Assembly (NCBI GenBank): GCA_937890575.1
Contig: CALADZ010000072.1
Coordinates: 1-43,795, forward strand
DNA length: 43,795 nucleotides
Direction: 5' to 3'
Origin: MAG-120531 sp002378585
GTDB taxonomy: Bacteria; Bacteroidota; Bacteroidia; Flavobacteriales; Flavobacteriaceae
How positions within the stretch are numbered: the first letter of the stretch is position 1; each line of letters starts with the position of its first letter. The notes beneath the pieces are model-generated. The model made no database searches, was not told the origin of the DNA, and was given only the letters and a program-made list of their open reading frames with translations. Positions 15,677 to 23,186 of the stretch are shown in pieces. The translations under genes were made by a program, and so were the position numbers.

Positions 15677-17017
15677 ATGAAAAAGTTTTTAGAAATTATA
15701 TCAAACATTTGGAAAATCGACGAGCTAAAAAGCCGCATCGTATTAACGTTGTCTCTTTTATTGGTGTACCGTTTCGGTGCTCAGATCGTTCTTCCAGGTA
15801 TTGATACAGCTCAACTGGCTCAGTTGAATTCTAATACAGATTCAGGGATTTTAGGAATTCTAAATGCGTTTACTGGGGGTGCTTTTGCAAATGCTTCTGT
15901 TTTCGCGCTTGGTATCATGCCTTACATCTCTGCGTCTATTGTGGTGCAATTGATGGGAATAGCTGTCCCATACCTACAGAAGCTTCAAAAGGAAGGTGAA
16001 AGTGGTCGACGTACGTTGAATCAAATCACACGTTGGTTAACCATTGCTATTTGTATTGTTCAAGCACCTGCCTATTTATACAGTTTAGGTGCCTTAGGCG
16101 TTCCTGATAGTGCCTTTGTGCTGGGCAAGGGAATTGATTTTATGATCCCTTCAGTCATCATTCTAGTCACAGGTACAGTTTTTGCCATGTGGTTAGGGGA
16201 GAAGATTACGGATAAGGGGATTGGCAATGGTATTTCCTTGTTGATCATGGTGGGTATCATAGCCAACTTGCCTCAAGCTTTTGTTCAAGAGTTTATCTCT
16301 AGGACAGCGACTTCTAACGGTGGGCTAATGCTTGTATTGGTTGAACTCATACTTTGGTTCTTGGTGATCTTGGGTGCTATCTTAATGATTATGGCTACGC
16401 GCCAAATTCCTGTTCAGTACGCTCGGAGAACGGCTACAGGTTCTGTGGACAATAGTGCCATGGGGACTCGTCAGTACATTCCTCTTAAACTCAATGCCTC
16501 TGGTGTTATGCCGATCATCTTTGCTCAAGCATTGATGTTTGCTCCTGGTCTTTTGGGGAGAAGTTTTAACCAAAATGCTGTGGGCCAATGGATGGAAGTT
16601 CAGTTTCAAGATATTTTTGGTCTATGGTATAATTTGTTATTTGCCTTTCTGATCATCGTCTTTACTTATTTCTATACGGCGATCACGGTTCCTACCAACA
16701 AGATGGCTGATGACCTAAAACGAAGCGGTGGTTTTGTTCCTGGTGTTCGTCCTGGAGAAGAAACTGGGGAATTTTTGGATAAGATTATGTCTTTGATTAC
16801 CCTACCTGGATCAATTTTCTTAGCTTTGCTGGCCATTTTGCCTGCCTTAGTGGTGAAATTGTTAGATGTTCAGCCAGGTTGGGCCTTGTTTTACGGAGGT
16901 ACATCACTGCTTATTTTAGTGGGTGTAGCGATCGACACAGTGCAACAAGTGAACGCATATTTGCTGAATAGGCATTATGATGGCTTGATGAAGTCGGGAA
17001 AAAACAGAAAAGGTTAG
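15677..17017 (+). CDS. secY: Protein translocase subunit SecY
   Basis: 446 residues with about ten hydrophobic segments. Recognised motifs include FGAQIVLPGID, the plug region AFTGGAFANASVFALGIMPYISASIV, LQKEGESGRRTLNQITRW and the cytosolic loop RQIPVQYARR. SecY forms the channel for secretion and membrane insertion, acting with SecE and SecG and receiving nascent chains from the signal recognition particle. It sits within the ribosomal block 10 nt after rplO and 3 nt before infA. The adk or map genes found here in many bacteria are absent. Confidence 0.98.
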   Translation: MKKFLEIISNIWKIDELKSRIVLTLSLLLVYRFGAQIVLPGIDTAQLAQLNSNTDSGILGILNAFTGGAFANASVFALGIMPYISASIVVQLMGIAVPYLQKLQKEGESGRRTLNQITRWLTIAICIVQAPAYLYSLGALGVPDSAFVLGKGIDFMIPSVIILVTGTVFAMWLGEKITDKGIGNGISLLIMVGIIANLPQAFVQEFISRTATSNGGLMLVLVELILWFLVILGAILMIMATRQIPVQYARRTATGSVDNSAMGTRQYIPLKLNASGVMPIIFAQALMFAPGLLGRSFNQNAVGQWMEVQFQDIFGLWYNLLFAFLIIVFTYFYTAITVPTNKMADDLKRSGGFVPGVRPGEETGEFLDKIMSLITLPGSIFLALLAILPALVVKLLDVQPGWALFYGGTSLLILVGVAIDTVQQVNAYLLNRHYDGLMKSGKNRKG

Positions 17018-17020
17018 AAG

Positions 17021-17236
17021 ATGGCCAAACAGAGTGCTATTGAACAAGACGGAAGTATCATCGAAGCATTATCCAATGCTATGTTTCGAGTAGAGTTAGA
17101 TAATGGTCACATCGTGACTGCCCATATCTCTGGAAAAATGAGGATGCATTACATCAAGTTGCTTCCAGGGGATAAAGTGAAATTAGAGATGAGTCCATAC
17201 GACTTATCAAAAGCGAGAATTACATATAGATACTAA
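17021..17236 (+). CDS. infA: Translation initiation factor IF-1
   Basis: 71 residues, typical IF-1 size, a single OB fold: MAKQSAIEQDGSIIEALSNA, FRVELDNGHIVTAHISGKMRMHYIKLLPGDKV and SPYDLSKARITYRY. IF-1 occupies the A site during initiation. It lies 3 nt after secY and 5 nt before rpmJ. Confidence 0.97.
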   Translation: MAKQSAIEQDGSIIEALSNAMFRVELDNGHIVTAHISGKMRMHYIKLLPGDKVKLEMSPYDLSKARITYRY

Positions 17237-17241
17237 ACAGG

Positions 17242-17358
17242 ATGAAAGTTAGAGCATCAATAAAGAAGAGAAGTGCCGAGTGCAAGATTGTGCGTCGCAA
17301 AGGCAGATTGTACGTCATTAATAAAAAGAATCCTAGATTTAAACAAAGACAAGGGTAA
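17242..17358 (+). CDS. rpmJ: 50S ribosomal protein L36, zinc-free type
   Basis: A 38-residue protein from ATG 17242 to TAA 17356-17358: MKVRASIKKRSAECKIVRRK then GRLYVINKKNPRFKQRQG. Only Cys14 of the usual CxxC...C...H zinc ligands is present (Ser11, Asn27 and Phe33 at the others), so it is the zinc-independent form, as in other Bacteroidota. L36 is the smallest 50S protein. It lies 5 nt after infA and 2 nt before rpsM. Confidence 0.97.
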   Translation: MKVRASIKKRSAECKIVRRKGRLYVINKKNPRFKQRQG

Positions 17359-17360
17359 TT

Positions 17361-17735
17361 ATGGCAAGAATTGCAGGGGTAGATCTACCCAAACATAAGA
17401 GAGGCGTTATCGCCCTAACCTACATCTTCGGTGTGGGCAACAGCAGAGCTAAGGAAATTCTTTCTACAGCCAAAGTAAGTGAGGATACCAAAGTATCTGA
17501 TTGGAATGATGACGAAATCAGTGCGATTCGCGATGCGGTTTCTTCTTATACCATTGAAGGTGAATTGCGTTCTGAAACTCAATTGAACATCAAACGTTTG
17601 ATGGATATCGGTTGTTACAGAGGTATTCGCCACAGAAATGGTTTACCGCTCAGAGGTCAACGTACCAAAAACAACTCTAGAACCCGTAAAGGAAAGAGAA
17701 AAACAGTGGCTAACAAGAAAAAGGCAACTAAATAA
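17361..17735 (+). CDS. rpsM: 30S ribosomal protein S13
   Basis: 124 residues: MARIAGVDLPKHKRGVIALT, YIFGVGNSRAKEIL, the conserved IKRLMDIGCYRGIRHRNGLPLRGQRTKNNSRTRKG and a basic tail. S13 sits at the top of the 30S head and touches P-site tRNA and L5. It opens the alpha-type cluster, 11 nt before rpsK. Confidence 0.98.
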   Translation: MARIAGVDLPKHKRGVIALTYIFGVGNSRAKEILSTAKVSEDTKVSDWNDDEISAIRDAVSSYTIEGELRSETQLNIKRLMDIGCYRGIRHRNGLPLRGQRTKNNSRTRKGKRKTVANKKKATK

Positions 17736-17746
17736 TCCCTAGTATC

Positions 17747-18139
17747 ATGGCCAAGTCAAATACAAAAACAACCAAGAAACGCAAAGTGATTATTGAAGCT
17801 GTTGGAGAGGCACATATAGCTGCTTCTTTTAACAACATCATTATTTCACTAACCAACAAAAAAGGAGATGTTATCTCTTGGGCTTCTGCCGGTAAAATGG
17901 GCTTTAAAGGTTCTAAAAAGAACACGCCTTATGCTGCACAGTTAGCTTCTGAAGATTGTGCTAAAGTGGCTTTCGAAGCTGGTTTGCGCAAAGTCAAAGT
18001 CTTTGTAAAGGGACCAGGTAACGGACGTGAGTCTGCTATCCGTTCTTTGCACAACGCAGGAATTGAAGTAACTGAAATCGTTGATGTGACACCAATGCCA
18101 CACAATGGTTGCAGACCTCCAAAAAGAAGAAGAATCTAA
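17747..18139 (+). CDS. rpsK: 30S ribosomal protein S11
   Basis: 130 residues with AHIAASFNNIIISLTNKKGDVISWASAGKMGFKGSKK, AAQLASEDCAKVAFEAGLRKVKVFVKGPGNGRESAIR and the C-terminal VTPMPHNGCRPPKRRRI, including the NG dipeptide often modified to isoaspartate in S11. S11 forms the platform that cradles the mRNA exit. It is followed by the 94-nt structured spacer before rpsD. Confidence 0.98.
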   Translation: MAKSNTKTTKKRKVIIEAVGEAHIAASFNNIIISLTNKKGDVISWASAGKMGFKGSKKNTPYAAQLASEDCAKVAFEAGLRKVKVFVKGPGNGRESAIRSLHNAGIEVTEIVDVTPMPHNGCRPPKRRRI

Positions 18140-18233
18140 TAATCAATTCGCCTACGGGCTTTTCACCGACGCTGTAGTTAAGATTATCGAAGGATCGCCT
18201 TAATTCATAATCACAGCGCCTAAATCTAAGAAA
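18140..18233 (+). promoter_or_regulatory. Structured RNA candidate between rpsK and rpsD
   Basis: A 94-nt gap with no promoter motif but good pairing potential. GCC-TACG-GGC (18150-18159) is a short stem with a UNCG-class tetraloop, followed by TTTT. Next, CGCTGT (18170-18175) pairs with ACAGCG (18213-18218); stacked inside are GATTAT (18182-18187) with ATAATC (18207-18212) and AAGG (18190-18193) with CCTT (18198-18201). S4, the next protein, is a known autoregulator in E. coli and Bacillus, so an S4-responsive leader is the simplest guess. The pairs are seen; the function is inferred. Confidence 0.5.
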
Positions 18234-18839
18234 ATGGCAAAATACATTGGACCTAAGTCAAAAATTGCTCGCCGCTTTGGTGAGCCTATCTTTGGAGATG
18301 ATAAGGCTCTAGAGAAAAAAAATTATGCACCCGGTCAACACGGACAAGCTAAAAGACGCGGTAAGCAGTCTGAATATGCTATTCAGTTGATGGAGAAACA
18401 AAAAGCTAAGTATACCTACGGTATTCTAGAAAAACAATTCCGTAACATATTTGCTAAAGCTAACCGATCTAAAGGAGTTACTGGTGAAGTTTTACTTCAA
18501 TTGTGTGAATCTCGTTTGGATAACGTTGTTTTCCGTATGGGTATTGCACCTACTAGAAGCGGTGGTCGTCAGTTAGTTTCTCACAGACACATCACCGTTA
18601 ACGGTTCAATCGTAAACATCCCTTCATATACGCTGAAAGCTGGCGATGTAGTGGGTGTACGTGAAAAATCAAAATCACTTCAGTCTATAGTAGACTCTCT
18701 AGCTGCAAGCAGCCAAGTTTACGAATGGATTACTTGGAATGGTGCCAAAATGGAAGGTACTTATGTAAATGTTCCAGAGCGTCTTCAGATACCTGAAAAC
18801 ATCAAAGAACAACTCATCGTAGAATTGTATTCTAAATAA
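18234..18839 (+). CDS. rpsD: 30S ribosomal protein S4
   Basis: 201 residues: MAKYIGPKSKIARRFGEPIF, KNYAPGQHGQAKRRGKQSEYAIQLMEKQKAKYTYGILEKQF, and the S4 RNA-binding domain CESRLDNVVFRMGIAPTRSGGRQLVSHRHITVNG. The zinc-binding cysteines of some S4 proteins are absent from the N-terminus. S4 nucleates 30S assembly and in E. coli represses the alpha operon. It is preceded by the 94-nt foldable spacer and followed by rpoA after 16 nt. Confidence 0.98.
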   Translation: MAKYIGPKSKIARRFGEPIFGDDKALEKKNYAPGQHGQAKRRGKQSEYAIQLMEKQKAKYTYGILEKQFRNIFAKANRSKGVTGEVLLQLCESRLDNVVFRMGIAPTRSGGRQLVSHRHITVNGSIVNIPSYTLKAGDVVGVREKSKSLQSIVDSLAASSQVYEWITWNGAKMEGTYVNVPERLQIPENIKEQLIVELYSK

Positions 18840-18855
18840 TCAACAGACCCGTATT

Positions 18856-19848
18856 ATGGCATTATTTAATTTTCAAAAGCCCGATAAAGTAATCATGATC
18901 GACTCGACTGATTTCGAAGGTAAATTCGAATTCCGTCCTTTAGAGCCTGGTTATGGACTCACTGTGGGCAATGCACTCAGAAGAGTTATGTTGTCTGCCC
19001 TTGAAGGGTATGCAATTTCTTCTGTTCGTATCGATAAAGTTGAACACGAGTTTTCTGTGATTCCTGGTGTTGTTGAAGATGTAACAGAAATCATCTTAAA
19101 CCTAAAACAAGTTCGTTTTAAACGCCAGATAGAGGAAGTTGAACACGAATCTGTTTCCATAACAATTTCTGGAAAAGAACAAATCACTGCGGGTGATTTT
19201 CAAAAATTCATCTCAGGGTTTCAAGTATTGAATCCAGAGCTGGTTATTTGTAATCTTGACCCAAGTGTGTCAGTTTCTATGGAACTCTACATTGAAAAGG
19301 GTAGAGGTTATGTTCCCGCAGAGGAGAATAAGAAGCCTGGAGCTCCCATAGGAACCATTGCTATCGATTCGATATTTACACCGATTAAAAATGTAAAATA
19401 CACGATAGAAAACTACCGTGTTGAGCAAAAAACTGACTTTGAAAAATTGATTTTTGAAATCACTTCTGATGGTTCTATTCATCCTAAAGATGCGTTAACT
19501 GAAGCAGCTAAGGTTTTGATCCATCATTTTATGTTGTTTTCTGACGAGCGCATCACGCTTGAAGCTGATGAAATTGCTCAAACGGAAACTTACGATGAGG
19601 AGTCATTACACATGCGTCAGTTGTTGAAAACTAAGCTAGTTGATATGGATCTTTCTGTTCGCGCTTTGAATTGTTTGAAAGCAGCAGAAGTGGATACGTT
19701 AGGAGACTTAGTTTCTTTCAACAAGAATGATTTGATGAAATTTAGAAATTTCGGTAAGAAATCATTAACTGAGTTGGAGGAGTTAGTAATCAACAAAGGC
19801 TTGAGCTTCGGTATGGATCTAGCCAAGTACAAATTAGACAGAGATTAA
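18856..19848 (+). CDS. rpoA: DNA-directed RNA polymerase subunit alpha
   Basis: 330 residues with the N-terminal dimerisation domain (FEFRPLEPGYGLTVGNALRRVMLSALEGYAI, residues about 24-54), a linker, and the C-terminal domain MDLSVRALNCLKAAEVDTLGDLVSFNKNDLMKFRNFGKKSLTELEELV that contacts DNA and activators. Alpha scaffolds assembly of the polymerase core. Its position between rpsD and rplQ is the canonical alpha operon order. Confidence 0.98.
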   Translation: MALFNFQKPDKVIMIDSTDFEGKFEFRPLEPGYGLTVGNALRRVMLSALEGYAISSVRIDKVEHEFSVIPGVVEDVTEIILNLKQVRFKRQIEEVEHESVSITISGKEQITAGDFQKFISGFQVLNPELVICNLDPSVSVSMELYIEKGRGYVPAEENKKPGAPIGTIAIDSIFTPIKNVKYTIENYRVEQKTDFEKLIFEITSDGSIHPKDALTEAAKVLIHHFMLFSDERITLEADEIAQTETYDEESLHMRQLLKTKLVDMDLSVRALNCLKAAEVDTLGDLVSFNKNDLMKFRNFGKKSLTELEELVINKGLSFGMDLAKYKLDRD

Positions 19849-19881
19849 TTATTGGGTTCTCCCAAATTATAGGAAAGTACC
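19849..19881 (+). other. 33-nt spacer between rpoA and rplQ with a small hairpin
   Basis: TTGGG (19852-19856) pairs with CCCAA (19861-19865) across a TTCT loop. It has no T-run and lies just before the rplQ start, so it might modulate rplQ translation. Evidence for a role is weak. Confidence 0.25.
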
Positions 19882-20445
19882 ATGAGACACGGTAAGAAAA
19901 TAAATCATTTAGGTAGAAAGACAGCGCACAGAAAGGCGATGTTGGCCAATATGGCTTGCTCATTAATCGAGCACAAGCGCATCAATACTACGCTAGCTAA
20001 AGCCAAAGCACTCAAAGTTTTTGTTGAGCCTTTAATTACTAAGGCAAAAGCGGAGAATAACCAAAGTATTGAAAAAGGCACCCACAACAGAAGGATTGTA
20101 TTCAGCCAGTTAAGGGATAAGGAAACCATCACTGAGCTGTTCAGTACTGTTTCAGAAAAAGTAGGAGATCGTCCAGGAGGATATACCCGCATCATCAAAT
20201 TGGGTAACCGTATGGGTGATAACGCGGATATGGCCATGATCGAGTTGGTAGACTTTAATGAGTTGTACAACGCAGACAAACCTAAAGCAAAGAAAACTAG
20301 AAGAAAGAAGAAAGCTGATGCGCCTGCTGAAGCTGCACCAAAGGCTGAAGCTGAACAAGCTCCTGTAGTTGCTGAGGCACCTGAAGTAGAAGAAGCTCCT
20401 GAAACTAGTTCTGAAGAACAAGAAAACAAAGGTCAAGATGCCTAA
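19882..20445 (+). CDS. rplQ: 50S ribosomal protein L17 with acidic C-terminal extension
   Basis: 187 residues; bacterial L17 is usually about 115-130. The core is clear: MRHGKKINHLGRKTAHRKAM, LANMACSLIEHKRINTTLAKAKALKVFVEPLI and YTRIIKLGNRMGDNADMAMIELVDF, ending near residue 135. The remaining roughly 50 residues are a basic KKTRRKKKAD patch followed by an Ala/Glu/Pro-rich low-complexity tail. Such tails occur on L17 of other Bacteroidota and are probably disordered. It is the last gene of the ribosomal block; a strong terminator follows 26 nt after the stop. Confidence 0.97.
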   Translation: MRHGKKINHLGRKTAHRKAMLANMACSLIEHKRINTTLAKAKALKVFVEPLITKAKAENNQSIEKGTHNRRIVFSQLRDKETITELFSTVSEKVGDRPGGYTRIIKLGNRMGDNADMAMIELVDFNELYNADKPKAKKTRRKKKADAPAEAAPKAEAEQAPVVAEAPEVEEAPETSSEEQENKGQDA

Positions 20446-20471
20446 TGTTTCTTAAATAGATTTTTTACCCA

Positions 20472-20503
20472 GGGATAAGCCAATTAGCTTATCCCTTTTT
20501 TTT
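20472..20503 (+). terminator. Intrinsic terminator of the ribosomal block
   Basis: A perfect 9-bp stem GGGATAAGC (20472-20480) with GCTTATCCC (20487-20495), loop CAATTA, followed by eight T residues (20496-20503). It lies just past rplQ and is the textbook end of the long operon. Confidence 0.92.
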
Positions 20504-20506
20504 GAC

Positions 20507-20514
20507 TAAATTTG
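20507..20514 (+). promoter_or_regulatory. -7 element of the carA promoter
   Basis: TAAATTTG is a perfect TAnnTTTG match 18 nt before ATG 20533 and directly after the rplQ terminator T-run. The -33 position falls within the terminator stem and shows no TTTG. The expected start of transcription near 20520 argues against the upstream TTG at 20521 as the carA start. Confidence 0.5.
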
Positions 20515-20532
20515 CCGTAATTGAGTACTTTG

Positions 20533-21636
20533 ATGAAATACACCCACAGACAACCCGCAATTATTTTATTGGCCGACGGAACGATTTTCCATGGCAAAGC
20601 CGTAGGAGGTAAAACTGGCAGTGCCTTTGGAGAAATTTGTTTTAACACAGGTATGACTGGTTACCAGGAAATATTCACTGACCCATCTTATTTTGGCCAG
20701 TTAATGGTGACCACCAATGCCCATATCGGTAATTATGGCACCCATCCAGACGAGATAGAATCTCAGGGAATCAAAATAGCGGGTTTGATTTGTAAAAATT
20801 TTAGTTATCACTATTCCAGACCCGATGCTGACCAATCCTTGGAGGCTTACTTGGATCAACATAATTTGTTGGCTATATCCGATGTAGATACCCGTGCATT
20901 GGTGTCTTATATCCGAGATCACGGAGCTATGAATGCGGTGATTTCGACCGACGTGGATCAAGTGGAGGCGCTTAAAGTTGCTTTGGCCGAAGTTCCTAGT
21001 ATGGAAGGTCTTGCACTCGCCTCGGAAGTATCTACCTCTGAGCCTTATTACTACGGTGATCCCCAGTCAAAATTTAAAGTATCCGCTTTAGATATTGGAA
21101 TCAAGCAAAATATTCTGCGTCATCTAGCATCACGAGGAGCCTATGTTCAGGTTTTTCCTCACAACACCTCGTTTCAAGAACTTTCTGCTTGGAATCCAGA
21201 CGCCTATTTTATTTCAAATGGACCCGGTGATCCAGAGCCTTTACATGAGGCGATTACCTGTGCCCAATCAATGATTTCAAGCGGTAAGCCCGTTTTTGGT
21301 ATTTGCCTGGGACATCAAGTGATCGCACTGGCCAATGGGGTTCCTACCTACAAAATGCATCACGGACACAGAGGGATTAATCACCCGATTATGAACCTGG
21401 AGACTGGTAAAGGGGAGATTACTTCTCAAAATCACGGCTTTGCTGTGGATCGCGATGCGCTGGAAGCCCATCCTGATCTACAATTAACTCATGTACACCT
21501 TAATGATGGAACGGTTGCCGGTATTAAAATGAAAAGCAAGCCCGTCTTTTCTGTACAATACCACCCTGAAGCTAGTCCAGGACCGCACGATGCATCGTAC
21601 TTATTTGACCAGTTTTTTGGGATGATGGGTTCTTGA
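20533..21636 (+). CDS. carA: Carbamoyl-phosphate synthase small subunit
   Basis: 367 residues from ATG 20533. A TTG at 20521 could add four residues but would coincide with the predicted transcription start. N-terminal CarA motifs are GSAFGEICFNTGMTGYQEIFTDPSYFGQ and HIGNYG. The class I glutaminase domain has the nucleophile in GICLGHQ (Cys258) and the triad partners in QYHPEASPGP (His344, Glu346). CarA supplies ammonia from glutamine to CarB for carbamoyl phosphate, feeding pyrimidine and arginine synthesis. carB is not adjacent; eno follows. It has its own promoter element after the ribosomal terminator. Confidence 0.95.
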   Translation: MKYTHRQPAIILLADGTIFHGKAVGGKTGSAFGEICFNTGMTGYQEIFTDPSYFGQLMVTTNAHIGNYGTHPDEIESQGIKIAGLICKNFSYHYSRPDADQSLEAYLDQHNLLAISDVDTRALVSYIRDHGAMNAVISTDVDQVEALKVALAEVPSMEGLALASEVSTSEPYYYGDPQSKFKVSALDIGIKQNILRHLASRGAYVQVFPHNTSFQELSAWNPDAYFISNGPGDPEPLHEAITCAQSMISSGKPVFGICLGHQVIALANGVPTYKMHHGHRGINHPIMNLETGKGEITSQNHGFAVDRDALEAHPDLQLTHVHLNDGTVAGIKMKSKPVFSVQYHPEASPGPHDASYLFDQFFGMMGS

Positions 21637-21697
21637 ACAATTCATGAATAAATAGTGATATTTAACTAATCCACAATAGTGGGCATAGACAGTTTTG

Positions 21698-21705
21698 TAT
21701 ATTTG
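21698..21705 (+). promoter_or_regulatory. -7 element of the eno promoter
   Basis: TATATTTG matches TAnnTTTG exactly, 23 nt before ATG 21729. No TTTG is present about 20 nt upstream, so the -33 half is degenerate. Confidence 0.45.
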
Positions 21706-21728
21706 CCTGCGAAATTAAATCAGATACC

Positions 21729-23018
21729 ATGAGCATGATTATCAGCGTGCATGCACGCCAAATCCTCGATTCTAGAGGAAATCCTACTGTAGAAGTAGAT
21801 GTAACCACTGAAAATGGAATATTAGGACGTGCAGCAGTCCCTTCTGGTGCATCGACCGGTGAACACGAGGCTGTTGAATTACGCGATGGAGGTTCTTCCT
21901 ACATGGGTAAGGGGGTGCTCAAAGCGGTAGAAAACGTAAATACGGTATTGGCGGAGGCTATTTTAGGTATGTCTGTTTTTGAACAGAATGAAATTGACCA
22001 AGTGATGATTGATTTGGATGGCACACCCAATAAATCAAACCTTGGAGCTAATGCCATTTTGGGAATATCTCTTGCAGTAGCCAAAGCTGCTGCTCAAGAG
22101 TTAGGTATGCCTTTATATCGGTACGTAGGAGGGGTAAGCGCCAACACTTTGCCAGTTCCGATGATGAACATCATCAACGGTGGGTCACACTCTGACGCAC
22201 CGATTGCATTTCAAGAGTTTATGGTGATGCCTGTTAAGGCCAAAAGTTTTACCCACGCCATGCAGATGGGAACAGAAATTTTTCATCACTTAAAGAAAGT
22301 ACTTCACGATAGAGGTTTAAGTACCGCAGTGGGTGATGAGGGTGGATTTGCCCCAACCCTTAAAGGAACTGAGGACGCTATTGAAACCATTGCATTGGCT
22401 GTGGGTAATGCTGGTTATTCTTTCGGCGATGAAGTGATGATCGCCTTGGATTGTGCGGCTGCAGAATTCTATGTTGATGGAAAATACGATTACACTAAGT
22501 TTGAAGGTGCTCAAGGCGCCGTGCGTACATCAGAGGAACAAGCGCAATACTTAGCTGATCTAGCCGCTAAGTATCCGATTATCTCCATCGAGGATGGCAT
22601 GGATGAAAATGATTGGGCTGGCTGGAAGTCCTTAACCGAAAAAATCGGAGAAAAGGTACAATTGGTAGGAGATGATTTGTTTGTTACCAACGTAACCCGT
22701 TTATCACGTGGTATTGAGCAAGGTATTGCCAATTCAATTTTGATCAAAGTCAATCAAATCGGTTCGCTAACTGAAACGATAGCAGCGGTGAATATGGCTA
22801 AAAATGCTGGGTATACTTCAGTAATGTCTCACCGATCAGGAGAAACCGAGGACAACACTATTGCCGATTTAGCCGTAGCATTAAATACAGGCCAGATCAA
22901 AACTGGTTCTGCATCGCGTTCCGATCGTATGGCCAAATACAACCAGCTTTTGCGCATCGAGGAGGAATTGGGATCTACCGCTTATTTCCCTCAGAAAAAC
23001 GCATTTAAAATCAAGTAA
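21729..23018 (+). CDS. eno: Enolase
   Basis: 429 residues, full-length enolase, which interconverts 2-phosphoglycerate and phosphoenolpyruvate in glycolysis. Visible motifs are ARQILDSRGNPTVEVDV, PSGASTGEHEAVELRDG, MMNIINGGSHSD, VGDEGGFAPTL, the metal-ligand region SIEDGMDENDW and LVGDDLFVTN, and the signature ILIKVNQIGSLTETI followed by SHRSGETEDNTIADLAVA. It has its own -7 element and is closed by a strong hairpin at 23036-23067. Neighbouring carA and gltA appear to be separate units. Confidence 0.98.
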   Translation: MSMIISVHARQILDSRGNPTVEVDVTTENGILGRAAVPSGASTGEHEAVELRDGGSSYMGKGVLKAVENVNTVLAEAILGMSVFEQNEIDQVMIDLDGTPNKSNLGANAILGISLAVAKAAAQELGMPLYRYVGGVSANTLPVPMMNIINGGSHSDAPIAFQEFMVMPVKAKSFTHAMQMGTEIFHHLKKVLHDRGLSTAVGDEGGFAPTLKGTEDAIETIALAVGNAGYSFGDEVMIALDCAAAEFYVDGKYDYTKFEGAQGAVRTSEEQAQYLADLAAKYPIISIEDGMDENDWAGWKSLTEKIGEKVQLVGDDLFVTNVTRLSRGIEQGIANSILIKVNQIGSLTETIAAVNMAKNAGYTSVMSHRSGETEDNTIADLAVALNTGQIKTGSASRSDRMAKYNQLLRIEEELGSTAYFPQKNAFKIK

Positions 23019-23035
23019 ATACGTCAATCATTCTC

Positions 23036-23067
23036 AAAAAAAACGCGGGCTTTAGCCCGCGTTTTTT
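23036..23067 (+). terminator. Intrinsic terminator after eno
   Basis: Stem ACGCGGGC (23043-23050) with GCCCGCGT (23055-23062), loop TTTA, flanked by an A-run on the left and TTTTTT on the right. The two-sided flanks would allow it to work in both directions, though no minus-strand gene approaches it. Confidence 0.92.
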
Positions 23068-23124
23068 ATTGTTGTTCCTCTCCTTTTTTTATGAATTTCA
23101 TTTGTTAAATATTTCATACTTGCC

Positions 23125-23156
23125 TTTGTAATTCCTCCCCTTTTCTCGTATTTTTA
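23125..23156 (+). promoter_or_regulatory. Bacteroidota-type promoter of gltA
   Basis: TTTG (23125-23128), 20 nt, then TATTTTTA (23149-23156), one mismatch from TAnnTTTG. The start would be near 23161, leaving about 26 nt before ATG 23187. Confidence 0.6.
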
Positions 23157-23186
23157 CAACTCTTGAAATTATATTAAATCAAGTTT

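Noticed and set aside
19905..20429. 174-residue open frame on the minus strand opposite rplQ
   Set aside because: It lies entirely antisense to rplQ, is Ser/Ala-rich as expected from the reverse of an Ala/Glu-rich tail, and has no family motif or promoter.
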